This document shows, piece after piece, positions 23,622 through 30,249 of a stretch of DNA of 35,198 bases; position 1 is the first letter of the stretch; the number at the start of each line of letters is the position of its first letter. Position numbers and translations under genes: made by a program. Below the pieces are notes generated by a model, which ran no database searches, was not told where the DNA came from, and worked only from the letters and a program-made list of their open reading frames with translations. Source of the DNA: a virus; IMG/VR virus record IMGVR_UViG_3300034110_000353, positions 1-35,198 of that record, one strand, 5' to 3'.

Positions 23622-25839
23622 AATAGAAATACAAAATAATTTCTTTGTCGTAACAGATACGGCGACAGGGATCGAGGAAATTCGCGAAGTTAGGGATCAA
23701 GTCAAATGGAGGGTTTCGGGTTCTATATATTCATTTTTTTATAATATTCCAAATTTAGTTGATCAAAATACGCCAAATATTATTCGGCTAGGGGAAAACG
23801 CTAAGGAATTCGATTTTTCTGAAATAGTTGATTCAACGGAAACGCCTTTCGCTTCGCGTGCAATATTCAACGATTTGCTAAATGTAAATTTAGGTAAAAT
23901 CATACAATTAACTTCGGCGACGTGGGGATATATTACGGGCGATATTAACGATCAAACAGATTTACAAACTATTTTAAATAGCAAATTTGACGATCCAACG
24001 GGGGACGTTACGCAATACATAGCGGGCGACGGTACTTTGATCACGTTTCCTGTTGCGGGACAAGCTGGAACTTTGGTTCGTGAGGTTAAAAACACAACGG
24101 GCGCGACACTTACAAAGGGAACTATTGTATATATTAACGGTGCAAATGGAAATAAACCAACGGTCGCTAAGGCTTTGGCTACTTCAGACGCTACGAGCGC
24201 TCAAACATTTGGATTTTTACAAACTGACATCGCAAATAATGCTGTCGGTTATGCGGTTGCAATGGGCGATTTAATCGGCTTAGATACTTCGGGAATTACT
24301 GAGGGAACACAACTATATTTAAGTTCGACGGTTGCTGGAACTTACACAACGACAAAACAAGTAGCGCCCGCGCATTTAGTTTACGTCGGAATAGTTACAC
24401 GATCGCACCCAACGCAAGGGCAAATTGAAGTAAAAATTCAAAATGGCTACGAATTGGACGAGTTACACGACGTTTTAATTTCAGGGGAAACGGACGGTCA
24501 GGTTTTACAATTCGAGGGAGCTTCGGGGCTTTGGAAAAATAAAACTTTGGAAACTGGTTTAACGGTTGGATCAACGGCGATTTCAAGTGGAACGGACGGG
24601 CGCGTGTTATTTCAAAATGGTGGCGTATTACAGCAAAATGCGAATTTGTTTTGGGACAATACAAATTCACGTTTAGGAATTGGTACAAGTTCGCCGTCCG
24701 CTCGTTTACATATTTTGGCTCAGGGTGCTTTATCTACTGATTTAGCGTTTAGGGTTCGAAATTCAGCGAATACTGCTGATTGGATTAAAATAGACGGAAC
24801 GGGTGCAATGACTTTGAGCAATGCTGGAGGAACGGGTGCTATTTTAGTGTTTGATAAAATAAATAACGGTAGCGGTTATTTTTATGGAGATGCTTCAAGT
24901 AATTTAACGTATTCCGCTAAATTAGCGGTTAATGGTACTTTATACCTAGGAAATGGTATAGGAATGCAAGGATATGGAAAAGACATATCTATGAATAGCG
25001 GAACAATTAGCACAATTACTAAAATAACAATGCAAGAAAGTTCTTCTATTGTTATGCGACCAGATTTTAATTTAGCATTAACAGAAAATAATTTAGGTTT
25101 ATTTATTGCGCCAACTAGCACGTTAAACCCAACGAAGAAATTAATTAAATTAATGGATTCAACTTTAACCACTACTTATTTTACGGTAAACGGCTCAGGT
25201 CAAACAGGAATTGGAACAGACACCCCAACGGCTCGCTTACATATTACAGCGCAAGGAGCGTTGTCAACTGATATTGCTTTTAAAGTTAGGAATTCGGCGA
25301 ATACTCTTGATATATTAAGTGTTAATGGAAATGGCGGTACAACTGTACTTGGATTATCAATTGCACAACCTGCAGGTCAATATTATCCTACATTATCTTT
25401 TAGTAATAATGGTGGTGTAGGACAAGGTTCTATCTTTGGTTATAATAGCAGATTATGTTTTTCATCTTCAAGAATTACGCCTGGAAATGTATTAAGTGTA
25501 AATTTTGCGTATTTTGATGGAAATTACGCACAATTAGAAGTTTTAGCAAAAGATGCACTATCAACAAGTAATTCATTTGGTATTTTAAATAATGCTTATT
25601 CTGCTTATTTATTTAAAGTACAAAATAACGGAGCTATTGGAATTGGAACAACTACGGCGCTTTTAGCTTCGGCAAAAGTTCAAATAGATTCAACGACTCA
25701 GGGCTTTTTACCGCCGAGAATGACAAACGCCGAGCGTACTGCAATAGCAAGCCCAGCGGTGGGATTAATGGTTTACTGTACCGATACCGTTGAGGGTTTA
25801 TATATTTATAAATCAACGGGCTGGACGTTTGTAATATAA
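23611..25839 (+). CDS. Tail fiber / receptor-binding protein
   Basis: 742 residues. The N-terminal ~130 residues should attach it to the tail tip. Later it has repeated units: RLGIGTSSPSARLHI followed by an ALSTDLAFRVRNSANT stretch (24670-24780), and a second, diverged copy (25205-25315), then another GIGIGT-type start (25631). The end (GFLPPRMTNAERTAIASP, AVGLMVYCTDTVEGLYIYKSTGW) is a conserved C-terminal knob seen in Bacteroidota fiber proteins. The middle, about 24850-25660, is CpG-poor and AT-rich, unlike both ends, suggesting an exchanged host-range module. The function is inferred from architecture and position. Confidence 0.75.
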   Translation: MSYKIEIQNNFFVVTDTATGIEEIREVRDQVKWRVSGSIYSFFYNIPNLVDQNTPNIIRLGENAKEFDFSEIVDSTETPFASRAIFNDLLNVNLGKIIQLTSATWGYITGDINDQTDLQTILNSKFDDPTGDVTQYIAGDGTLITFPVAGQAGTLVREVKNTTGATLTKGTIVYINGANGNKPTVAKALATSDATSAQTFGFLQTDIANNAVGYAVAMGDLIGLDTSGITEGTQLYLSSTVAGTYTTTKQVAPAHLVYVGIVTRSHPTQGQIEVKIQNGYELDELHDVLISGETDGQVLQFEGASGLWKNKTLETGLTVGSTAISSGTDGRVLFQNGGVLQQNANLFWDNTNSRLGIGTSSPSARLHILAQGALSTDLAFRVRNSANTADWIKIDGTGAMTLSNAGGTGAILVFDKINNGSGYFYGDASSNLTYSAKLAVNGTLYLGNGIGMQGYGKDISMNSGTISTITKITMQESSSIVMRPDFNLALTENNLGLFIAPTSTLNPTKKLIKLMDSTLTTTYFTVNGSGQTGIGTDTPTARLHITAQGALSTDIAFKVRNSANTLDILSVNGNGGTTVLGLSIAQPAGQYYPTLSFSNNGGVGQGSIFGYNSRLCFSSSRITPGNVLSVNFAYFDGNYAQLEVLAKDALSTSNSFGILNNAYSAYLFKVQNNGAIGIGTTTALLASAKVQIDSTTQGFLPPRMTNAERTAIASPAVGLMVYCTDTVEGLYIYKSTGWTFVI

Positions 25840-25846
25840 TTTTTAA

Positions 25847-25854
25847 TATATTTG
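25847..25854 (+). promoter_or_regulatory. Candidate -7 box before the lysis region
   Basis: TATATTTG matches TAnnTTTG and lies 17 bases before the start of the gene at 25872. The nearest TTTG (25828-25831) is 15 bases upstream, shorter than the usual spacing, so the promoter is uncertain. Confidence 0.4.
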
Positions 25855-25871
25855 TAAAAAACAACAAAATT

Positions 25872-26183
25872 ATGGGAATTTTTGTAAAATCAACTGAAGA
25901 AAAAAAAGTAAATATTAAAGGAACGCCGATCGAATTAAAATCGGTTTATTTACGAGTGGAATTCGCTTCACGAGCGGACGGGCAAACTATGGAAATAGCA
26001 AATTACAGCTATTACGATAAGCAAGGTTTTAAGGATAACGTTGTCGTTCCTACGGATATGCCTGAGGGATCGTTAACGGTTAAAATTGAAGCTGGATCGG
26101 AACAAACTTCGGAAGTTGCTTTGGCGTATATGGCGGAGGCTTTGAAGCAACAAGGCTACGACGTTGAAATCGAAAAATTCTAA
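25872..26183 (+). CDS. Hypothetical protein, 103 aa
   Basis: Beta-rich first two-thirds (STEEKKVNIKGTPIELKSVYLRVEF) and a helical end (VALAYMAEALKQQGYDVEIE). No membrane segment, signal peptide or known motif. It lies after the fiber gene and a candidate promoter, so it could belong to the tail module or be the first gene of the lysis transcript. Confidence 0.6.
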   Translation: MGIFVKSTEEKKVNIKGTPIELKSVYLRVEFASRADGQTMEIANYSYYDKQGFKDNVVVPTDMPEGSLTVKIEAGSEQTSEVALAYMAEALKQQGYDVEIEKF

Positions 26184-26186
26184 GTT

Positions 26187-26459
26187 ATGACTTATACTGA
26201 ATTGATACAAGCGGGTTTAATTGCTTCGACTGGAATAGTTGGATATTTTTTAAGAATGATTCATTCAGATTTACGTGAAGTCGTTGAAGATGTCGGCAAA
26301 TTAAAAGGAAAAATTGAACTTGTAGAACAAGAAAGTCGATTAAAGTATCAATCAATACAGGAGCAAACACAATTAGAATTGAAAATGCTTGCAAAAAATG
26401 TAAGCGATTTATCGAATGCCGTTAAAGAATTGATGTTAAAATTACACAATGATCATTGA
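26187..26459 (+). CDS. Membrane-anchored coiled-coil protein (holin-associated, XhlA-like)
   Basis: 90 residues: one N-terminal hydrophobic segment (LIQAGLIASTGIVGYFLRMI, 5-24) and a long coiled coil (about 27-85). This layout resembles XhlA-type accessory proteins that sit beside holins. It overlaps the next, more hydrophobic gene by 11 bases. A link to the lysis system is inferred from these neighbours and from the endolysin 1.5 kb downstream. Confidence 0.55.
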   Translation: MTYTELIQAGLIASTGIVGYFLRMIHSDLREVVEDVGKLKGKIELVEQESRLKYQSIQEQTQLELKMLAKNVSDLSNAVKELMLKLHNDH

Positions 26460-26667
26460 ATTATTAAAACAAACATTAAAGCCAAAAGGTAGATTTGAAT
26501 TGAAACGTGTTGCGTCTTTTGTTTCGTTTCATATTTCTGTTATTTACGCTTTTTTACCTGTATTATTTAATGATTTTAAAGTTCAAGAATTTGTTTTTAT
26601 TGGTTTTTTAGCTTATTCGGCTACGTCTATTGGTTTAAATATATGGAATAAAAAAATTGAAAAATGA
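26449..26667 (+). CDS. Holin-like protein, 72 aa
   Basis: Two predicted membrane segments (about 24-41, VSFHISVIYAFLPVLFN, and 47-65, FVFIGFLAYSATSIGLNIW) between a basic N-terminus and a Lys-rich end. Size and topology fit a class II-type holin. It is placed between a coiled-coil membrane protein and a spanin-like lipoprotein, upstream of the endolysin. It would form holes in the inner membrane at the time of lysis. No family is recognised with certainty. Confidence 0.55.
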   Translation: MIIELLKQTLKPKGRFELKRVASFVSFHISVIYAFLPVLFNDFKVQEFVFIGFLAYSATSIGLNIWNKKIEK

Positions 26668-27107
26668 AAGTCGATTTAAAACAGCTTATTTCAATGCTAA
26701 TACTTTGGATAATTTCAATTTATTTGGTATTTTATTTTACAAGTTGTTCGGCAAAATGGCACTTAAACCGCGCATACAAAAAAGGGGCAAAGCTGGAGCA
26801 AACAAGCGACACAATTACTATTTCGGCAATTGATTCGTTTAAGGTCGTTTTAAAAGATACTTTTTACTTCGAGAAGTATTTTACCAAAAAAGATACTGTA
26901 ATTCACTACAAACGAATTTTTGTACCTAAAACGCGATATGAAACGCGTATTGAATATAAATTAAAACGCGATACTTTGCGACTTGAAAAAATTAAAGTTC
27001 GCAAGGAATACAAAATAATTCCAAAACCTTTTCCGTACACGTTACTTTTAATCGTTATCGGTTTGCTGTTAATAGTTATTTTATCCTTTAAATTTATGCC
27101 TAAATGA
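26664..27107 (+). CDS. Candidate unimolecular spanin (lipobox plus C-terminal membrane segment)
   Basis: 147 residues. The N-terminus has a hydrophobic stretch (8-25) ending in a loose lipobox, with FTS before Cys28. The middle (about 30-120) is charged and beta-rich, and residues about 124-143 (PYTLLLIVIGLLLIVILSF) form a C-terminal transmembrane segment. An outer membrane lipoprotein tied to an inner membrane anchor is the layout of u-spanins such as T1 gp11, which disrupt the outer membrane in the last step of lysis. The length is similar. It overlaps its neighbours by 4 bases at both ends. The assignment rests on topology. Confidence 0.55.
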   Translation: MKVDLKQLISMLILWIISIYLVFYFTSCSAKWHLNRAYKKGAKLEQTSDTITISAIDSFKVVLKDTFYFEKYFTKKDTVIHYKRIFVPKTRYETRIEYKLKRDTLRLEKIKVRKEYKIIPKPFPYTLLLIVIGLLLIVILSFKFMPK

Positions 27108-27970
27108 TTGTAAAAAAATACTCAAAAAATGTTCATTGCATTGAAGTAAAGGACAGCGAATTTAAAATCGCTATGTTAAGCGATATTCATTGGGACAACC
27201 CTCATTCAGATTGGGACACTTTAAAACGCCATTTGGACTATTGCAAAAAAAACGACATTAAAATAATGATTAACGGCGATATGTTTTGCTTAATGCAAGG
27301 GCGAGGGGATCGTAGAAGCTCAAAGTCTGATATTCGCCCTGAACATAACAACGCGCGTTATTTGGATTCTGTTGTCGAAACTGCTGTTGAATGGTGGTCG
27401 CCTTACGCTGATTTACTTACTGTAATTGGTTACGGTAACCACGAAACAGCTATTATAAAATGGCAAGAAACGGACTTATTGCAACGATTTGTTGATCTAT
27501 TGAACTATAAATGCGGGACGAGTATTTACGTTGGCGGTTACGGCGGTTGGTTGGTTATTAGACAAAAAGTAAACGGCGATTCAAACGTAGCAACAAAAAT
27601 AAAATATTTTCACGGCTCAGGCGGTGGCGGAGTTGTTACAAAGGGAGCGATTAATTTAACGCGAGCGCTGGAGCTTTACGAAGATTTTGACGTTTTCACA
27701 ATGGGACACATTCACGAGAATAGCTCACGAAACGACGTTAGGGACTGTTTAAACCACAAATTTAATGTAAAACACAAACAGATTCATTTAATGTTAACGG
27801 GGGCGTATAAAGAAGAATACGGCGACGGATCAAAAGGCTGGCACGTTGAAAGGGGCGCACCTATTAAACCAATTGGGGGACGTATTTTGACAATAAAATT
27901 TCAAATGATCCAAAAAGATGGCGTCAGGGAATTAGTAAAATTTATCGATTCAACTAAATTTAATTTATGA
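27104..27970 (+). CDS. Calcineurin-like metallophosphoesterase
   Basis: 288 residues with the full metal-binding set: D-I-H (27-29), G-D (58-59), GNHE (111-114), His170 (YFHGSG) and GHIH (201-204). These enzymes hydrolyse phosphodiesters or phosphomonoesters using two metal ions; the substrate cannot be told. It is placed within the lysis genes, overlapping both neighbours by 4 bases, so it is expressed with them. Possible roles are nucleotide or signal-molecule turnover, cell envelope work, or DNA processing. None is proven by sequence. Confidence 0.85.
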   Translation: MIVKKYSKNVHCIEVKDSEFKIAMLSDIHWDNPHSDWDTLKRHLDYCKKNDIKIMINGDMFCLMQGRGDRRSSKSDIRPEHNNARYLDSVVETAVEWWSPYADLLTVIGYGNHETAIIKWQETDLLQRFVDLLNYKCGTSIYVGGYGGWLVIRQKVNGDSNVATKIKYFHGSGGGGVVTKGAINLTRALELYEDFDVFTMGHIHENSSRNDVRDCLNHKFNVKHKQIHLMLTGAYKEEYGDGSKGWHVERGAPIKPIGGRILTIKFQMIQKDGVRELVKFIDSTKFNL

Positions 27971-28413
27971 ATTTAAGCAAACACGTAACTTTAAAAGAGT
28001 TCATTTTTTCGGCTACTGCAATACGGCACGGAATTTATAATGGAATGACTGCCGAACAAACAAAACGCGCGATTGATCTTTGCGAAAATTGTTTCGAACC
28101 AATTAGGGTAAAAGTTGACGGTCCAATTAAAATAAATAACGGTTTTAGATCTGAAAAATTAAACGGAATTATTAGTAAAAGCTCGAAAACTTCGCAACAT
28201 TGCAAGGGCGAGGCTATGGATTTAAATTTACAGGACCGCAAATTATTTGACTGGATAATTGACAATATTAAATTTGATCAATTGATCTATGAATACGGCG
28301 ACGACGACGCTCCTGACTGGATTCATATAAGTTTTAGGGCTGAGAAAAATAGAAAACAAGTAATAAGAACAAATAAAACAGGCGGTTATATGCTGTATAA
28401 ACGAAAATATTAA
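27967..28413 (+). CDS. Endolysin, M15-type peptidase
   Basis: 148 residues. Zinc ligands of the M15 peptidase fold are visible: His78 and Asp85 in SQHCKGEAMD (76-85) and His120 in DWIHIS. The segment INNGFRSEKLN (57-67) precedes, as in D-Ala-D-Ala carboxypeptidase-like and L-Ala-D-Glu endopeptidases. No signal sequence is seen, so release depends on a holin. The enzyme cuts peptide bridges in peptidoglycan. A terminator follows at 28448. Confidence 0.88.
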   Translation: MNLSKHVTLKEFIFSATAIRHGIYNGMTAEQTKRAIDLCENCFEPIRVKVDGPIKINNGFRSEKLNGIISKSSKTSQHCKGEAMDLNLQDRKLFDWIIDNIKFDQLIYEYGDDDAPDWIHISFRAEKNRKQVIRTNKTGGYMLYKRKY

Positions 28414-28421
28414 TATATTTG
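28414..28421 (+). promoter_or_regulatory. Candidate -7 box after the endolysin
   Basis: TATATTTG directly after the endolysin stop, without a convincing -33 element and with no open frame before the terminator at 28448. It may be chance or drive a short RNA. Confidence 0.25.
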
Positions 28422-28447
28422 TAACGTTTTGGATTTATGTTTTGTTG

Positions 28448-28480
28448 AAAAAGGGGTTTATTTAGGTAGATCCCTTTTTT
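28448..28480 (+). terminator. Rho-independent terminator of the late operon
   Basis: AAAAAGGGG (28448-28456), a loop, then TCCC and a T-run ending at 28480. It ends the lysis transcript before the early promoter at 28549. Confidence 0.8.
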
Positions 28481-28548
28481 ATTTTACGAGTATTTATAAG
28501 GGTTTCAGAAAAAAATTAAAAAAAAATTAAAAAAAAAGTAAAAAAAAG

Positions 28549-28579
28549 ATTGCTACTATAAAAGTTTATAGTATATTTG
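28549..28579 (+). promoter_or_regulatory. Early promoter 1 with embedded palindrome
   Basis: ATTG (28549-28552) and TATATTTG (28572-28579), 19 bases apart. The palindrome CTATAAA-AG-TTTATAG (28556-28571) fills most of the spacer and ends at the -7 box. The 29 bases 28557-28585 are identical to 34225-34253 upstream of the ERF gene. Confidence 0.7.
28556..28571. promoter_or_regulatory. Operator-like palindrome 1
   Basis: CTATAAAAGTTTATAG: two 7-base arms that are exact reverse complements around AG. Its placement between the promoter elements suits a repressor site. Confidence 0.6.
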
Positions 28580-28608
28580 TATCACGAAACAATTAAAACA
28601 AAACAAAA

Positions 28609-28770
28609 ATGACAACTCAATTAGCATCAACAAAACAAATTAATTCTTTAAAATTAAAAGCAATTAAAAAAGGTGGTTACGAAAAATTCAAAAATGAAAT
28701 ATTAGAAGCCTGTAAAAATCATTTTGAAAATTTTGGAATTGATTTAACACCAAAACATTTATTAAATTAA
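28609..28770 (+). CDS. First early protein, 53 aa
   Basis: ATG 24 bases after the promoter-repeat region. The sequence MTTQLASTKQINSLKLKAIK followed by KGGYEKFKNEILEAC and a LTPKHLLN end is basic and helical. CpG-poor. It is the first gene behind a strong-looking promoter, a place often used for host-takeover proteins; nothing in the sequence identifies a role. Confidence 0.5.
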   Translation: MTTQLASTKQINSLKLKAIKKGGYEKFKNEILEACKNHFENFGIDLTPKHLLN

Positions 28771-28826
28771 TAAAAACAGGGGTGCGACTGTAACGCACAA
28801 TTTTACAAACTTAAAACAAAACAAAA

Positions 28827-29006
28827 ATGGAAAATGTATTTATCCCTTTAAAGCCAAATATCGCAAGAATGCGTAAATTTTGGACGAAAGAAAAACAAAC
28901 AAAGGCGGAAGATCGCGCTGGAAATTTCAATTTAGAATTATATTTCGATTACTTAAATGTTATTAACGAGGGTTTTTGCGAACCTGTAAAAACTTTGAAA
29001 AAATGA
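28827..29006 (+). CDS. Early protein, 59 aa
   Basis: ATG at 28827 in an A-rich context (ACAAAAATGG). Residues 1-30 are basic (PNIARMRKFWTKEKQTK), and the rest contains an aromatic stretch (LELYFDYLNVINEGF). Overlaps the next gene by 4 bases (ATGA). Unknown function. Confidence 0.5.
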   Translation: MENVFIPLKPNIARMRKFWTKEKQTKAEDRAGNFNLELYFDYLNVINEGFCEPVKTLKK

Positions 29007-29236
29007 TTAATCACGAACTTGCACGCAAAGCCGATATTTTAAAAGATTTGGCTTACGATATGAAACGTAGAATTCGAACTAAAAAAGATATTATTTTGGA
29101 TTTTGAAAAATTCCCTTATTCAAAAACTTTAAAATCATTTAAAAAAGATTTGGTTTTTGCTGAAGCTGGATTGAAAAGAATAGAGGCGTATTATTACAGA
29201 ACACTCGAGGAACTTTTAAAAGATAGGGATATATAA
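29003..29236 (+). CDS. Early basic helical protein, 77 aa
   Basis: I choose the ATG at 29003 (ATGA overlap with the upstream stop) over a TTG at 28976 that lies inside the upstream gene. Rich in Lys and Arg, mostly helical (DLAYDMKRRIRTKKDI, then SLKRIEAYYYRTLEELL-like end). Could bind nucleic acid; not recognised. Confidence 0.55.
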   Translation: MINHELARKADILKDLAYDMKRRIRTKKDIILDFEKFPYSKTLKSFKKDLVFAEAGLKRIEAYYYRTLEELLKDRDI

Positions 29237-29286
29237 TCGGAATTTATCCGATTTACTAAAATTAATTTTACATAAATTTTAAACAA

Positions 29287-29523
29287 ATGAAACAAACCCC
29301 AACACGCCGAACGATCAAAATTGAAATTGATTTCGAGGAATTTAAGGGCGTTAAATTTTTGCTGGAAAACTTGTCGATTGAAGCGATGCGAAAATCAATG
29401 TTCGAAACAAGGCATTTAAGCGCTTATTTAACGCTTAGTAGTATAAACAGGTTGCAATTTCAGGAACCGCGCTTAGAAACGATTAATGGGCGTAATTGTA
29501 TGGTATTTAAAAGCGTAATGTAA
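29287..29523 (+). CDS. Early hypothetical protein, 78 aa
   Basis: Starts with a basic Thr/Arg-rich tail (MKQTPTRRTIKIEIDFEE), then alternates strands and a helix. Ends one base into the next gene's start (TAATG). Not recognised. Confidence 0.55.
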   Translation: MKQTPTRRTIKIEIDFEEFKGVKFLLENLSIEAMRKSMFETRHLSAYLTLSSINRLQFQEPRLETINGRNCMVFKSVM

Positions 29524-29768
29524 TGGAAAATGTTTATAAATTTAGAAACGGCACAATTATAGATTTTTATTTTAAAGTAAATGAACAAAAACTTTTAAAA
29601 AAACAATTTGATCTACAAATTGATAAAATAAAAAGTTATTTATTTCTTAGATATAAAATGTTAAACGCTGAATGTAAAGTTCAAACGGGTACTATTGAGG
29701 ACGATTTTTTTAAAAAGAAAATTACTGTTCGAATATCATTTACAAACATAACTTATTTAAACCTATAA
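29523..29768 (+). CDS. Early hypothetical protein, 81 aa
   Basis: Aromatic and Lys-rich, predicted beta strands at both ends (IIDFYFKVNEQK and KKITVRISFTNITYL) with a central helix. It is the last gene before iteron-like block B. No family recognised. Confidence 0.5.
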   Translation: MENVYKFRNGTIIDFYFKVNEQKLLKKQFDLQIDKIKSYLFLRYKMLNAECKVQTGTIEDDFFKKKITVRISFTNITYLNL

Positions 29769-30012
29769 AAACTTTTTACTTGTTTTTACTGTCTTTTTAC
29801 TGGGTTTTTCTTAGTGTTTACAAGGAATAGTTAAAAAGTAAAACTTTTTTACATATTACTTAAATATATTTATTTCTTTACTTTACTTAAAAAAAAAAAA
29901 TTTGAAAAAAACTTTAAATGTTTTTACTTTTGCCCTGAAACGTAGAGCCTGACTCAGAAAAAGTTAGTAAAAAGTGAGTAAAAAGATAAAATTTTATAGA
30001 AAAGTTTTTACT
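29769..30012. repeat. Iteron-like block B (TTTTTACT / AGTAAAAA array)
   Basis: Gene-free. TTTTTACT at 29773, 29783, 29794, 29921 and 30005; AGTAAAAA at 29966 and 29977. The first three are spaced 10 and 11 bases, and the last pair 11. It shares GTTTTTCTTAGTGTTTA (29804-29820), a TTGCCCT...CAGAAAAAGTT segment and the following site pair with block A. An A-tract and AT-rich core lie between. It sits just upstream of the SF3 helicase operon, a usual place for a phage origin. Confidence 0.75.
29984..29999. promoter_or_regulatory. Palindrome in block B
   Basis: AGATAAAATTTTATAG, with a 12-base perfect core (ATAAAATTTTAT). It matches the palindrome at 7922-7937 at 14 of 16 positions and takes the same place relative to the AGTAAAAA pair. 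Confidence 0.5.
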
Positions 30013-30027
30013 ATTTAAAAATTTTTA

Positions 30028-30035
30028 TATATTTG
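30028..30035 (+). promoter_or_regulatory. Candidate -7 box of the helicase operon
   Basis: TATATTTG at 26 bases before the ATG at 30061. The region 20 bases upstream is T-rich (GTTTTTACT) without a perfect TTTG, and overlaps the last iteron-like site (30005-30012), so a protein bound there could control this promoter. Confidence 0.5.
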
Positions 30036-30060
30036 CACTTCAAAACATAAACAAAACATA

Positions 30061-30249
30061 ATGGAAACAATTACTCAATTACTTCGGGATCGCTTCCCAA
30101 ATTTGGAAATTTCCTATTCAGGAAAAACAGTAACCGTAAACGGTATTATTCAATACAAAGAAATATTCAGGCTATGCCACGAATATAATTCGGTAAAAGA
30201 ATATAGTTTATTTATGCTCGACGGCTTAACTGTAATAACTTTTTTATGA
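30061..30249 (+). CDS. Small protein upstream of the helicase, 62 aa
   Basis: METITQLLRDRFPNLEISYSGKTV start, compact alpha/beta pattern, overlapping the helicase start by 4 bases (ATGA). Co-translated with the helicase and therefore possibly a partner or a DNA-binding accessory, but this is only context. Confidence 0.55.
   Translation: METITQLLRDRFPNLEISYSGKTVTVNGIIQYKEIFRLCHEYNSVKEYSLFMLDGLTVITFL

Noticed and set aside
28976-29002. TTG extension of the gene at 29003
   Set aside because: It is inside the gene at 28827-29006; the ATG at 29003 gives the common ATGA overlap.
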